DNA of 64,000 nucleotides, taken from NCBI RefSeq assembly GCF_026385485.1, contig NZ_JANIDX010000006.1, positions 124,001 to 188,000 of the forward strand. Reading direction: 5' to 3'. Made by a program: the position numbers and the translations under genes. Positions within the stretch are counted from its first letter, which is position 1. Every line of letters starts with the position of its first letter. The notes under the pieces are model-generated. The model ran no database searches, was not told the origin of the DNA, and saw only the letters and a program-made list of their open reading frames with translations. The DNA comes from Bombella pollinis. Its GTDB lineage: Bacteria > Pseudomonadota > Alphaproteobacteria > Acetobacterales > Acetobacteraceae. Shown here piece by piece: positions 43,787 to 52,868 of the stretch.

Positions 43787-45006
43787 CAAGGGGTCGGGTC
43801 TAATTTGCGTAAATGCTCTGCGAGGGAATGTAGCCTCGTAGAGGAGGATGATAAACCAGGGGGTACGCCATGGTCGAGCGGGATACTCACAGTAAGCGGG
43901 CGGGTGGCTAAGGTTTCCATCCGTGGGTTTGTCATCAGCTCGTGGCATAGAGAGCGTAAGCTCATCGGCACATTTTGTTGGAACCATTGGCTTTGTATGA
44001 GCAGATGTAGCGGGCTTTGCCAATTTGTTAGGCTGACAGATATGACCCCAGAGAATGAAGGAACATAGAGTGTCCCCCCAAGGGAGAGATGCGGGGGTGG
44101 GGTGTTTTGTTCACTAGCAGCGAGGGGGCGGAATGTCGCGCTGAGTTCATGTAAGCGTAAGCGGAGGAGTAAATTGGGTTGGGCTGTTTGGGAGGGTGTG
44201 TGTGACGCAGCAGAATATAGGTTGGGTAAAAGGGCAAACAGAGTGCGTAAATGCGTGATGTCGAACTCTTTGAGCATAGTATCGGGGTAGGATAAACGCT
44301 CTGCTGTGATAGAGGCGGAGAGCAGGGCTCTATCTTGTAAAGCAGGGTCTGGCCTTACGAGGGATTGCGGGGCGAAGCGAATACTGCCTGTAGGGCGCGA
44401 TAGGGTTACGGTATAAGGAAGATGCGAGGCGGCGATCTCTAATTGCGCTATATGAAAATAAGCGTGGTAGAGGGGCATTGTGTGGTTGTGGCAGCGCGCC
44501 GTTAAAGCAGGGCAGGGCATCATGCTTTTGCTGATGAGCAGGCGCGTTTTGTTAAGCCGTAATGTCAAGCTTTCCCCATTACGCACGAGGCGTAGAATGG
44601 TGCTTTGTGGCATACGGAGGGGGAGTTTGGTTTGCGTGGTGATGGTCCGCGCCCAGTCTAGCCAATTGCCTCCGAGGATGAGGGTCGGGGTCGCCCCTAC
44701 AACATCCGCCCCATTCAGATGAGTATGGAAGGAAACGCCAGAGAGCTCCCGCCACGCGCCAAAAGGCCAGCCCTTAGCGCGGGAGAGGCGTATGTTTAGC
44801 GTAGGGTCTGGTCCATCCGAGGGCAGGGATTGCACAGCAAGTTGGTCAAGCTGGCGGGAGAGGATGGTCTGTGTACGGTGATATAACCCCCAAGTGCATA
44901 GTAGAAGCGCGATGAAACCATAGCAGAGCAAACGCACCGCTCGCCAAGAAGGCCGTATCGGGTAGAGCTTCTTGAAATAGCGATGAAGATAAGGTGGGGT
45001 GTTCAT
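43786..45006 (-). CDS. DUF2125-like periplasmic protein with N-terminal membrane anchor
   Basis: A 406-residue protein of no known function. One membrane helix (about 24-42: LLCYGFIALLLCTWGLYH) follows a basic start; the rest is a beta-rich periplasmic region with repeated amphipathic strands (VSLSRPTGSIRF-like, LHLLIQSQWFQQ). This resembles the DUF2125/AsmA-like proteins encoded near Nudix-type genes in alphaproteobacteria. It overlaps the regulator gene downstream by ATGA. Confidence 0.55.
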   Translation of the reverse strand: MNTPPYLHRYFKKLYPIRPSWRAVRLLCYGFIALLLCTWGLYHRTQTILSRQLDQLAVQSLPSDGPDPTLNIRLSRAKGWPFGAWRELSGVSFHTHLNGADVVGATPTLILGGNWLDWARTITTQTKLPLRMPQSTILRLVRNGESLTLRLNKTRLLISKSMMPCPALTARCHNHTMPLYHAYFHIAQLEIAASHLPYTVTLSRPTGSIRFAPQSLVRPDPALQDRALLSASITAERLSYPDTMLKEFDITHLRTLFALLPNLYSAASHTPSQTAQPNLLLRLRLHELSATFRPLAASEQNTPPPHLSLGGTLYVPSFSGVISVSLTNWQSPLHLLIQSQWFQQNVPMSLRSLCHELMTNPRMETLATRPLTVSIPLDHGVPPGLSSSSTRLHSLAEHLRKLDPTP

Positions 45007-45128
45007 TTGTCCCCAGCCTCTTTGTCAGGGGTTATACAGCAATCTATTGGTTGTGGATTGCTGTGGAAAAGGAGAAAGAGAGGCATGAATCTGACAAAAA
45101 AGTTTATATTTCATGATGTTATGTAAGG

Positions 45129-45156
45129 ATGCCCCTTTTATTTTGGCAAGGGGCAT
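45129..45156 (-). terminator. Hairpin after plsC
   Basis: Arms ATGCCCCTT and AAGGGGCAT pair perfectly (9 bp) around a 10-nt loop, about 20 nt past the plsC stop. No long T-run follows, so termination strength is uncertain. Confidence 0.45.
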
Positions 45157-45176
45157 TATTTCATCTATGACGCTGA

Positions 45177-45935
45177 TTATGAAGGGGAGCTTTTCACATC
45201 CACAGAGTTTTCCACAGGGCTTAGGGGAAGGTTATGCTCTTGGGAAAGGTGCGTCCATGCGTCTGTTATAGCTGGTATTAAAGCGCGCCCTGCCATTGTG
45301 GGGGAAAGAGGCGGGCCGATGATGACCTTCAACGTGCCGGGATATTTCCGCCATGGGGAGCGAGGCCAAAATAGGCCCGAATTTGTAACAACAGGGATGA
45401 TAGGAGCTGTTGCTTGGCGGGCAAGAGCGACCACACCATTTTGGAGGGGAGCTGTCTGGCCGGGTTGGGTGCGCGTACCCTGGGGGAAGATGATAATCTG
45501 CCGCCCTGCTGTTTGGGCTTTGGCAACAGTCTCCATCATCCCACGCAGAGCTTTGGAGCCACCTGCGCGATTAACGGGGATCATCCCGCTCAACACAAGC
45601 ATAGGGCCAACAAGGGGGATGGAGGTGAGTTCTTTTTTGATGACATAAGCAGGTAAGGGGACGAGATTCATCCACACAAATCCATCAAAGAAGGATTGAT
45701 GCTGGGAGGCAATCAAAGCCGGGCCATCAGGCAGATTCTCTTGCCCCGTAATGACAATGCGGATGGAGCAAAGCCGTTCTAACCCCCATAGGACGGCACG
45801 CGACCATAGTTTTGCGTAAGCAAGGGCCGCATCGCGCCGGTTGAGCAGGCGGATAGGGAAGGCCACAACCCCCATAAGGAGGGTGAGGACCAACAAATAG
45901 AGATTAAACAAAAAGCCGCGTAAGAAACTCATCAT
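45177..45935 (-). CDS. plsC: 1-acyl-sn-glycerol-3-phosphate acyltransferase
   Basis: Inner-membrane acyltransferase making phosphatidic acid. The 252 residues carry an N-terminal helix (FLFNLYLLVLTLLMGVVAF), the catalytic motif HQSFFD (HX4D) in ALIASQHQSFFDGFVW and the glycerol-phosphate motif FPQGTRT. Together with the lipid kinase, pssA, psd and cfa, it makes this window rich in phospholipid genes. Adjacent in-frame ATGs at 45935 and 45932 are both possible starts. Confidence 0.92.
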   Translation of the reverse strand: MMSFLRGFLFNLYLLVLTLLMGVVAFPIRLLNRRDAALAYAKLWSRAVLWGLERLCSIRIVITGQENLPDGPALIASQHQSFFDGFVWMNLVPLPAYVIKKELTSIPLVGPMLVLSGMIPVNRAGGSKALRGMMETVAKAQTAGRQIIIFPQGTRTQPGQTAPLQNGVVALARQATAPIIPVVTNSGLFWPRSPWRKYPGTLKVIIGPPLSPTMAGRALIPAITDAWTHLSQEHNLPLSPVENSVDVKSSPS

Positions 45936-46008
45936 GATTCTTGTTCATGACGTAGAATCTCCCTTTAGAGCAAGGGAAATATGCATCCCTCATCACGTAA
46001 GGAGCAGA

Positions 46009-46656
46009 TTATGAAGGTGGGGGCGGGCGGAATCCTTCTTGGGCGTAGTCTGTTTGGCGTAAAATTATAACGCGGAGCAACGCCCCAATTAATTTGCTAT
46101 ATTGGTTCATCATGAGGAGAACCGTATGGAAATGCAATGGCGGACTCATCGCAGGGGGCTGCACCCAGTAAGGGGTTAAGCGTAATTGTGGGGCAATATC
46201 GTGGAACTCCAACAAAGAGCGGCGCATATGATAGCCCGCTGTGACGATGATGAGATGATGGAGATGCTTTTGCGTAGCCCATTGCGCTGTCTCCCACGCA
46301 TTGCCAATGGTGGTTACCGCTTGGTGGCCTAAGCTGATATGCTGGGCTAAAGTAGGTGGGAGTGGTCCTGTCCCTGTGGCAGAGAGGATATGGCCTAGCT
46401 CCGTATGCGGTGAGACGCCTGAGATAAGCAGTAAGCGTTGTGGTTGTTGTTTAAGCAGCGCAATCCCGGCTTCAATACGGTTCTTTCCTCCCGTAAGGGC
46501 GACAATCCCGTCACAATCCGCAGGGATGTTTTGGAGGTCCGGCGGGGGGCGGAGTGCATCGGCACAAAAATAGACAAACCCGCCAATCAACACCCAGCTT
46601 ACGATAGTGGCCACGGCAAAACAGCCGCGCCCTATTATGGCGAGGGCTTGCTTCAT
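46009..46656 (-). CDS. YdcF/SanA-like DUF218 membrane protein
   Basis: A 215-residue protein with an N-terminal helix (IIGRGCFAVATIVSWVLIGGFVYFC) and a DUF218 domain (CDGIVALTGGKNRIEAGIALL; LLISGVSPHTE; NAWETAQWATQKHLHHLIIVTAGYHMRRSLLEF). Family members are implicated in envelope and peptidoglycan metabolism, but the reaction is not known. The ATG at 46656 overlaps the ftsX stop (ATGA), tying it to ftsEX; an alternative ATG at 46683 gives 9 more residues. Confidence 0.87.
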   Translation of the reverse strand: MKQALAIIGRGCFAVATIVSWVLIGGFVYFCADALRPPPDLQNIPADCDGIVALTGGKNRIEAGIALLKQQPQRLLLISGVSPHTELGHILSATGTGPLPPTLAQHISLGHQAVTTIGNAWETAQWATQKHLHHLIIVTAGYHMRRSLLEFHDIAPQLRLTPYWVQPPAMSPPLHFHTVLLMMNQYSKLIGALLRVIILRQTDYAQEGFRPPPPS

Positions 46657-47513
46657 GATGTTGTGCGGTCCTGCATGCGGCAAAGCAGGTAAACGAGGCC
46701 CCCGCTAAGGCACATTATAAGGACCGGCAAAAGGGCTAGACTTCCCCATAATATAGGGGGAAGCAGGGTTGTAAAATGGAGTGGGTCTGTAAGGGGGGGC
46801 AGACGCAGGAGAGGGCGTAATGCCCTAGTGAGGGCTATGAAGGTCGGCAGGAGCAGGGCTATGCCTATGAGGCTCCCAAGACCGGAGATGAGGGCAAGAC
46901 GCCGCGCAAATATATGATGCAGCGTGGTGGGGTTACCGCCTAATGAGAGCAGCAAGAGGCGTTGTTGAGCATTAGCGAAGGCGGTCGTGCGTGCCATGAG
47001 GTACAATAAGGCTGGGGCGATAAGGGCAATAGCACCGCCCATAGCGAGCGCAATATGGCAAGCTGCTTGGCGGATATTTGCTAAAAATGGCGCGAGCTTC
47101 TCAAGTTGATGTGGTGGTGGGATGACCATCGCATCAGGCTTATAACGCTGCGCTAGTGTGGTGAGCGTGGCGATGTCCCCCCGATAATGGAGGGTGATGA
47201 GGGTAGGGAGCGGGCCCGGCCATGGTGTGGACCAATGAGCAAGTGTTTGTGCAACCTCTTGGTCCGAAAGACGCGTTACCTCTGTGCCGGGGAAGGTGGC
47301 AGACACGGCATGTTGTAGCGCATCAATTTTGTCATTTTGTTGCGGTAAGGCGATGACGACAAAAGATGTAGCTTGCTCTTCCCACTGGTGCGTTGCACGG
47401 CTTGTCCCGTAAGGTAGAGCAAGGCTTAGGCCCAAAAGCCATGTAAGGAGGCATACACCAATCAGGAGCGACCAACTGCTTGGCCATGAGAGGGCACGGG
47501 CAAGACGTGTCAT
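46653..47513 (-). CDS. ftsX: Cell division protein FtsX-like permease
   Basis: A 286-residue FtsX-type protein: a short cytoplasmic start, helix 1 (SWSLLIGVCLLTWLLGLSLAL), a periplasmic domain (about 45-150) and three C-terminal helices. In model bacteria it couples FtsE ATP hydrolysis to activation of EnvC or other peptidoglycan hydrolases at the septum. It overlaps ftsE by ATGA. The periplasmic domain is divergent, as is usual. Confidence 0.85.
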   Translation of the reverse strand: MTRLARALSWPSSWSLLIGVCLLTWLLGLSLALPYGTSRATHQWEEQATSFVVIALPQQNDKIDALQHAVSATFPGTEVTRLSDQEVAQTLAHWSTPWPGPLPTLITLHYRGDIATLTTLAQRYKPDAMVIPPPHQLEKLAPFLANIRQAACHIALAMGGAIALIAPALLYLMARTTAFANAQQRLLLLSLGGNPTTLHHIFARRLALISGLGSLIGIALLLPTFIALTRALRPLLRLPPLTDPLHFTTLLPPILWGSLALLPVLIMCLSGGLVYLLCRMQDRTTS

Positions 47514-48253
47514 GAAAAGCGTCCTTCATAGGTAGGAGCCATGGGGGTAAGCGGGGCAAAGAGAGAGGGAGGTGTCTCCTCTTTTTCGTCTTCTGTGGGG
47601 GCAGGGGGATTATAAGGCAAGGTGAGGGTGGCCTCTGGGAAGGAGACTTCCGGCGGGCGTGTGCGCATTGCAAAAAGGGCCGTTGCCCCGTTTTGGACGA
47701 GGTCTTTTATGGTGGATAAAAGATGCTCTTGTAGCTCTGGGCATAGGGTGAGCGCTGGTTCATCGACTAAAATCAAGGAAGGATGGGTAATTAAGGCACG
47801 TGCGCATGCAGCGCGGAGGCGGGTTGTGTGGCTCAGTGTGGTTGGGAGGGCCTGTGCATGGTCTTGTAGGCCGAACCATTGCAGAATTGCCTCCGTCTCG
47901 CGTTGGATTTCAGCATGTCGAAAATGGGCCAACTCTAGGGGGAGAGCGATATTATCGGCAAGGCTGAGGCGGTCCATAAAGAGGGGATTTGCATCAATAT
48001 AGCCAATGCGCTGGCGTAAGCGTTGGCGCGTGCGGGCGGGAAAGTGCGGGCTTAGTGGCTCATTTAAAATAGTTGCAGAACCAGCAACAGGGCGGCGCAG
48101 GGCTAAGGCATCCAGCAAGGCTGTCTTGCCTGATTCGGCTGGCCCAACGACCCATAAAGCCTCCCCTCGTTGGAGTTGAAGGGAGAGGGATTGCAGTCCC
48201 CCTTGTATGAGGGCCGGGCTTGTGGGGAGGGAGAGGTTATGGAGTGTAATCAT
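47510..48253 (-). CDS. ftsE: FtsE-like ABC ATPase with degenerate catalytic motifs
   Basis: A 247-residue ABC domain partner of FtsX. Walker A is intact (GPAESGKT, 37-44) and so is Walker B (ILVDEP, Asp164-Glu165). Three other motifs are not: the signature LSGGQ reads LSHTT (140-144), the Q-loop glutamine is Ala88 (IGYIDAN for IGVVFQD), and the H-loop histidine is Arg197 (ALFAMRT). A Pro-rich acidic tail of about 35 residues follows. ATP may bind without normal hydrolysis. The family is assigned from synteny with ftsX and general similarity; it could also be another small ABC subunit. Confidence 0.8.
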   Translation of the reverse strand: MITLHNLSLPTSPALIQGGLQSLSLQLQRGEALWVVGPAESGKTALLDALALRRPVAGSATILNEPLSPHFPARTRQRLRQRIGYIDANPLFMDRLSLADNIALPLELAHFRHAEIQRETEAILQWFGLQDHAQALPTTLSHTTRLRAACARALITHPSLILVDEPALTLCPELQEHLLSTIKDLVQNGATALFAMRTRPPEVSFPEATLTLPYNPPAPTEDEKEETPPSLFAPLTPMAPTYEGRFS

Positions 48254-48311
48254 ACCTTATCCCACCCATGAAGTGAGGGCGATTGTATAACCCGCATGAT
48301 AATGTAAAGCC

Positions 48312-48740
48312 TTAGAGACGCCGTGCTAACCATGCCGTTGCTGTGGAGGAGGCCGCTGCAAGGGCCATAAGCAATAAACCATCCATAATCAGGCTATGTG
48401 GTGTGAAGAGATGTCCAGCAATGATGAGTTGGTTGGGAAGTGTGTGAGAAATATGGCTGACGATATCGTGGGTCTGCGGGTCCTCGGTTAGGGAGCCGAG
48501 ATTAGCACTGGCGAGAGCAATGAGATGCGGGATGAGCGACCAGCCCACACCAATGATGAGGAGGATAGGGGCAAAAAGTTCTGCCAATTGAATGAGGAAA
48601 CTGAAGATGAAATGGAAGATTGCCCAGATCACGGTCAGTACAACACGCCCTAGGATAGGAAGGCCCCGCTGAGGGGTACGCGCATTAGCAGCAAGACGGT
48701 CATGGCGTGGGGGGTGTAGTGGTGAGGGTGATGTATTCAT
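48312..48740 (-). CDS. Hypothetical small membrane protein
   Basis: A 142-residue protein I do not recognise. A basic, Pro-rich start (about 1-28) precedes two close helices (VVLTVIWAIFHFIFSFLIQLAELFAPILLIIGVGW) and one C-terminal helix (SLIMDGLLLMALAAASSTATAW). It is 58 bp upstream of ftsE on the same strand and may share its transcript. The frame has normal codon use for the region. Confidence 0.6.
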   Translation of the reverse strand: MNTSPSPLHPPRHDRLAANARTPQRGLPILGRVVLTVIWAIFHFIFSFLIQLAELFAPILLIIGVGWSLIPHLIALASANLGSLTEDPQTHDIVSHISHTLPNQLIIAGHLFTPHSLIMDGLLLMALAAASSTATAWLARRL

Positions 48741-48868
48741 GAATATTTGGGACCTTCCTGTAGGACAATGAAGCAGAACATGAGATAAAAAGAGTAGAGG
48801 TGGGATAGGTGCGTGGCAACCGTCTCATATTATATCCTCTGTCTGCACCTAGCTTCTAGAGAGGCGTA

Positions 48869-50758
48869 ATGCAAATCTTACCTACTATGGATGAGAAAGA
48901 GGCTCATATTTTATTGCTTGACCCCGCCGGGTCAGCTCATAGCCGTGTTTATAAATTGCTATGCGGGGAGGGGATGAAGGTAACCTGCCGACAAGAGGCA
49001 GAAGCCATGCTGGAGATTGTGGAGACGCAACAGCGTGAGCGGCAGGTGGATATGGTTATTTGCTGCACCCTGCAAGAGGGGATGAGTGCTGGACAGTTTG
49101 TGTACCGGGTGCGGGCGATTCCGGCTATGCAAGATATACCTGTTTTAATGTTGACCGATGATGTCTCTCCCCGGGTAGAGCTTGATGGTTTTGAGAGTGG
49201 GGCGGATGCCTATCTCTCCAGCACGGCTCATTCTGCTTTGCTGTTATTACGGGTGCGTACGCTCTTACATTTGGCGGAGGAAAAACGGCACCGTCATCCC
49301 CACTGGCAGATGCGGCGCGCGCGTGTGGTGATTGTGCGCCCCCCTGATGATGAATTGCTACAAGATTTTTGGAACGATCCCTCCTTCTCAGAGTTCAGTG
49401 GGGCGAGCGAAGGTGATGTGGAGGCTGATGCGCCCGGTTTGGGTGAGCTATTATGGCGTGATGGTCATACCGTTACAACGGTAGCGCGCTCTAGTGAGCT
49501 TTTAGAGGGAGGTTGGCTCACTGCCCCTGATGGGCCCGATTGTATCGTCTTAGAGGATATGCGCGATAGCGAGGCAGACCTTGCTTTTTGTCATTTGCTA
49601 GAGCAACGTCGCCAAACCCTACGGACGCAAGGGAGCGTTCCTTTTCGGATGTTAGGGGTTATTCAGGCAGAGCGGTTCCGTGGGGAATCATGTGTGGCAT
49701 TTTTGGAGGCCGGGTTGGAAGACCTCGTGCCAAGCGATATGCCCCCTATGGTGTTGGCATTGCGTATTCGCGCTATGGTACGGCGGAGGCGGGAGAATGA
49801 GGCGTTTCGCCAACGGGAGATGGAACGCCAACAATCAGCCTTGGCGTTAAAAGCTGCGCAAGAGCAAGCCGCCCTAGCGGAAGCCCTCGCTCAAGCGAAT
49901 AGCGAACTTGCTCAGATGAATAATGAGCTTGTTCAAACTCAAGCGCGGCTCGTACAGACAGCGAAAATGGCATCGCTGGGTGAGCTTGTGGCGGGGATTG
50001 CCCATGAAATTAACAATCCGCTGGCGTTTACTCTGGGCCATGCTGATACAATCCAACGTTGTTTAACGCGCTTAGAAGGCCATGTGCAGGGGGATGATTA
50101 TAAGACTATAGAGCGGGCTTTGCTGCGGTTAGAGGCGATGAAGACCGGCCTTGGGCGGATACGCGACCTTGTGGTGCGCTTGCGCCGTTTTTCCCGTTTG
50201 GAGGAAGGGCATTGGAGCAAGGTCGATGTGGCAGAAGTAATAGAAACAGGCCTAGCCCTTGTGCGGCATAGGCTGGGGAAGGCCATTTATGTTGAATGTC
50301 AGCTCCAAGCTCCATTGACATTGATTTGTCAGGAGACGCTCTTTCATCAAGCTGTGATTAATTTGATTGCGAATGCCGCCGATGCTTTGCATGAGATAGA
50401 GCGTGAGGGGCGGTTAGAGGGGGAAGGGCTTATCCGGCTAGAAACGTATTTATATGATAATATTTATGAAATTATAGTGAGCGATAATGGACCTGGCATT
50501 GAGGAGAGCGTTCGACCGTGGATTTTTGATCCGTTCTTTACCACAAAGGCACAAGGAGAGGGGACGGGGCTAGGATTATCCATTGTACATGGCATTGTGC
50601 AAGCTCATGGGGGGAGCATTGATGTCCGGGATACTTATAAACCAAGCCAGAATGGTGGCAGGCGCGGGGCGTGTTTTGTCATACAGTTGCCCGTGGAGGA
50701 AACAGCAGAGGGTTGGGCTGTGCGGAACCCAAAGGAACGAGAATATGCAAAAGAGTAA
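48869..50758 (+). CDS. Soluble histidine kinase with two receiver-like domains lacking the phospho-Asp
   Basis: A 629-residue cytoplasmic kinase with no membrane helix. Domain 1 (about 12-135) and domain 2 (about 150-305) resemble response-regulator receivers. In domain 1 the phospho-acceptor position is Cys66 (DMVICC) and the conserved lysine after YL is Ser; in domain 2 the position is Glu229 (DCIVLE). A coiled coil (about 305-365, Gln/Ala/Glu-rich) leads to a HisKA domain (KMASLGELVAGIAHEINNPLAF, His379) and a HATPase domain (NLIANAADAL, SDNGPGIEE, PFFTTKAQGEGTGLGLSI). It is 9 nt upstream of a second kinase gene. Signal and partner regulators are unknown. Confidence 0.88.
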   Translation: MQILPTMDEKEAHILLLDPAGSAHSRVYKLLCGEGMKVTCRQEAEAMLEIVETQQRERQVDMVICCTLQEGMSAGQFVYRVRAIPAMQDIPVLMLTDDVSPRVELDGFESGADAYLSSTAHSALLLLRVRTLLHLAEEKRHRHPHWQMRRARVVIVRPPDDELLQDFWNDPSFSEFSGASEGDVEADAPGLGELLWRDGHTVTTVARSSELLEGGWLTAPDGPDCIVLEDMRDSEADLAFCHLLEQRRQTLRTQGSVPFRMLGVIQAERFRGESCVAFLEAGLEDLVPSDMPPMVLALRIRAMVRRRRENEAFRQREMERQQSALALKAAQEQAALAEALAQANSELAQMNNELVQTQARLVQTAKMASLGELVAGIAHEINNPLAFTLGHADTIQRCLTRLEGHVQGDDYKTIERALLRLEAMKTGLGRIRDLVVRLRRFSRLEEGHWSKVDVAEVIETGLALVRHRLGKAIYVECQLQAPLTLICQETLFHQAVINLIANAADALHEIEREGRLEGEGLIRLETYLYDNIYEIIVSDNGPGIEESVRPWIFDPFFTTKAQGEGTGLGLSIVHGIVQAHGGSIDVRDTYKPSQNGGRRGACFVIQLPVEETAEGWAVRNPKEREYAKE

Positions 50759-50767
50759 AGGGGCTGT

Positions 50768-52267
50768 ATGAGCAAGCCTTGGGATGATGTGGGTAAGCCT
50801 TGTGTTTTGCTGGTGGATGATGAGGAGGAGATTCTCATCGCCTTAGGCGATTTATTGGAGGATAGCTGCACGCTGCTCACTGTGACGGACCCATGCAAAG
50901 CGTTGGTATTGTTAAAAGATCATAAAGAGATTTCCGTTATCATTTCAGACCAACGCATGCCGGGGATGACGGGGGACCAATTTTTGTGTCAAGCTCGTGC
51001 CCTCTCGGATGCGCGGGCAATTTTACTCACCGGCTATGCGGATTTAGATGCCGTAGTCGCGGCGTTGAATCACGGGCATATTGTCGCTTATGTGCATAAG
51101 CCGTGGGAAGGGGACCATGTACGCAGCTTGGTCTATGAAGCCCATAGAACATGGCAGGCCCAACGAGCATTGAGGACGGAGCAAGCGTTATTACGCGGTT
51201 TGATGGAGAGTCTGCCCTTCGGTCTTGTTTTTTCCGATTCTGCTGGGCGATGTATCCGCAGTAATCGGGCTTGTAGCAGTTTGGAGGAAAGTGAGCATTA
51301 CACGCCAGCCTTACGCCCTATTATTGCGCGTATGCGTGAGGCTGTACGCCGGGAAGGGCAGGCGGAAGAATTGTTGGAGGTTGGTACGGATGAGGGCCAA
51401 ACAGTCTGGCATGAAGTAGCGCGTATCGCTCTAAACTGGCCAGATGGAGCTGAAAGAGCCGAGGCTTGGCAAGTCAGCATGGATCGAGATGTGACGAATC
51501 GTGTGTTGATGGAAGCACGGCTTAATCAGGGGGAGCGTTTAGAGGCGTTAGGCCGCTTAGCTGCTGGTGTCGCGCATGATTTTAACAATCTTCTGACAAT
51601 TCTCTCTAGTTGTTTGGATATGATGGACGGAGAGGCATCTCCAGACGATACTGTAAAAGCCATTCAGCAGAAATGGTTAGGCCAAGCGCATGAGACTATA
51701 GGGCGCGGGCAAAGCCTTACACGGCGTTTGGTGCAATTTGCACGCGCAGGTAAGAGTGAGCGCGCTGTTAGGCCATTGGATATAATAGCGTTTTTAAAAG
51801 AGCGAGCAAGCTTGTTCCGCCAGAGTTTTCATGGGGCGACCCCAGCGATTCGCTTTGTGTTGGACCTCCCAGCTGAGCCACTCCCACCTGTCCTTACCTG
51901 TCCAGAGCAATGTGAGATGGCTTTGCTCAATCTATGCGTTAATGCGCGGGATGCGATGCCGCAAGGTGGTATTGTAACATTAAGTGCGCGCCGTATCGCT
52001 TATGCTTTGCCGGCTGTTTCGGCTGATTGTGAGACAGAGTATGCGCTCCTTTTAGCCGTGCGGGATGAGGGAAGCGGTATGAGTGAGGAAGTCCAACGCC
52101 ATATTTTTGAGCCTTTCTTCACCACGAAGGAAGCCGGTAAAGGGACGGGGCTAGGGCTTGCAGGGATATATAGTTTCGTTCTCGCTCATCATGGTGATGT
52201 TCAGGTCACAACAGCTCCCGGAGAGGGGACGGAGATGCAGCTCTTGCTTCCTCTTTTAAAAGCATAG
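50768..52267 (+). CDS. Receiver-PAS-histidine kinase
   Basis: A 499-residue soluble hybrid: an intact N-terminal receiver (LVDDEEE; phospho-acceptor Asp61 in ISDQRMPGMTG; Thr88; Lys111 in VHKPW), a PAS-like segment (about 140-245), a HisKA domain (ALGRLAAGVAHDFNNLL, His270) and a HATPase domain (NLCVNARDAMPQGG, RDEGSGM, PFFTTKEAGKGTGLGL). With the receiver in front of the kinase, it may take phosphate from the upstream kinase and relay it. No DNA-binding output domain is present in either gene. Confidence 0.9.
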   Translation: MSKPWDDVGKPCVLLVDDEEEILIALGDLLEDSCTLLTVTDPCKALVLLKDHKEISVIISDQRMPGMTGDQFLCQARALSDARAILLTGYADLDAVVAALNHGHIVAYVHKPWEGDHVRSLVYEAHRTWQAQRALRTEQALLRGLMESLPFGLVFSDSAGRCIRSNRACSSLEESEHYTPALRPIIARMREAVRREGQAEELLEVGTDEGQTVWHEVARIALNWPDGAERAEAWQVSMDRDVTNRVLMEARLNQGERLEALGRLAAGVAHDFNNLLTILSSCLDMMDGEASPDDTVKAIQQKWLGQAHETIGRGQSLTRRLVQFARAGKSERAVRPLDIIAFLKERASLFRQSFHGATPAIRFVLDLPAEPLPPVLTCPEQCEMALLNLCVNARDAMPQGGIVTLSARRIAYALPAVSADCETEYALLLAVRDEGSGMSEEVQRHIFEPFFTTKEAGKGTGLGLAGIYSFVLAHHGDVQVTTAPGEGTEMQLLLPLLKA

Positions 52268-52333
52268 AGGTTTTCATTTTAACAGAGCAGGTTATGATGA
52301 TGCGGTCTATGGGCCTTAGAGGGGGGTAAAAGC

Positions 52334-52777
52334 ATGGTTCATCACACATCCTGCTTTGTCCAAGCGCAGGGAGAGACCGCTGCGGATGCCATTGCAGCGA
52401 TTGGGGATGAGTTAGCTCTCTTTGATGACTGGATGGAGCGTTACCAATATATCATCGAATTAGGGCGCAAAATCCCAGCCTTCCCGCAAGAGTGGCAAGA
52501 TGATGCTCATCGGATACCGGGTTGCCAAAGCCAAGTATGGTTAGAGGCAGAGGAGCGCGATGGTCGTTTATTTTTTGCAGGGGCCTCCGATGCTGCGATT
52601 GTGCAAGGGCTAGTGGCTTTATTATTACACGTCTATTCTGGTCGTACACGGGAGGAGATTTTAGCCACTCCGTCCTCCTTTTTGCATGACCTTGGCTTGG
52701 TAAAGGCTCTATCAGCTAATCGTGGTAATGGGGTGGAGGCTATGGCGCACTCTATTCGCCAAAGAGCTTTAGCATAA
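52334..52777 (+). CDS. sufE: Cysteine desulfurase activator SufE
   Basis: Accepts persulfide sulfur from SufS for iron-sulfur cluster assembly. The 147 residues contain the SufE core (DDWMERYQYIIELGRKIPAFP; HRIPGCQSQVWL with the acceptor cysteine; LVALLLHVYSGRTREEIL). The start follows GGGGGGTAAAAGC. It ends at a strong bidirectional terminator. Confidence 0.93.
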   Translation: MVHHTSCFVQAQGETAADAIAAIGDELALFDDWMERYQYIIELGRKIPAFPQEWQDDAHRIPGCQSQVWLEAEERDGRLFFAGASDAAIVQGLVALLLHVYSGRTREEILATPSSFLHDLGLVKALSANRGNGVEAMAHSIRQRALA

Positions 52778-52802
52778 TATACGGTCATTGACGTTATAAT
52801 GG

Positions 52803-52842
52803 AAAAGGGCCCTCTGGCAGATGTACCAGAGGGCCCTTTTTT
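52803..52842. terminator. Bidirectional terminator between sufE and the secreted-repeat gene
   Basis: A perfect 15-bp stem, AAAAGGGCCCTCTGG with CCAGAGGGCCCTTTT, has an 8-nt loop. A-tract on one side and T-tract on the other make it work for both convergent genes. Confidence 0.95.
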
Positions 52843-52868
52843 AGGTCAGAGATTACAGGAGCTTCTGC

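Noticed and set aside
43787..44023. N-terminal extension of the NAD regulator to 44023
   Set aside because: The extra 79 residues overlap the neighbouring gene in another frame, are unlike the family, and the ATG at 43786 shows the ATGA coupling seen elsewhere in this window.
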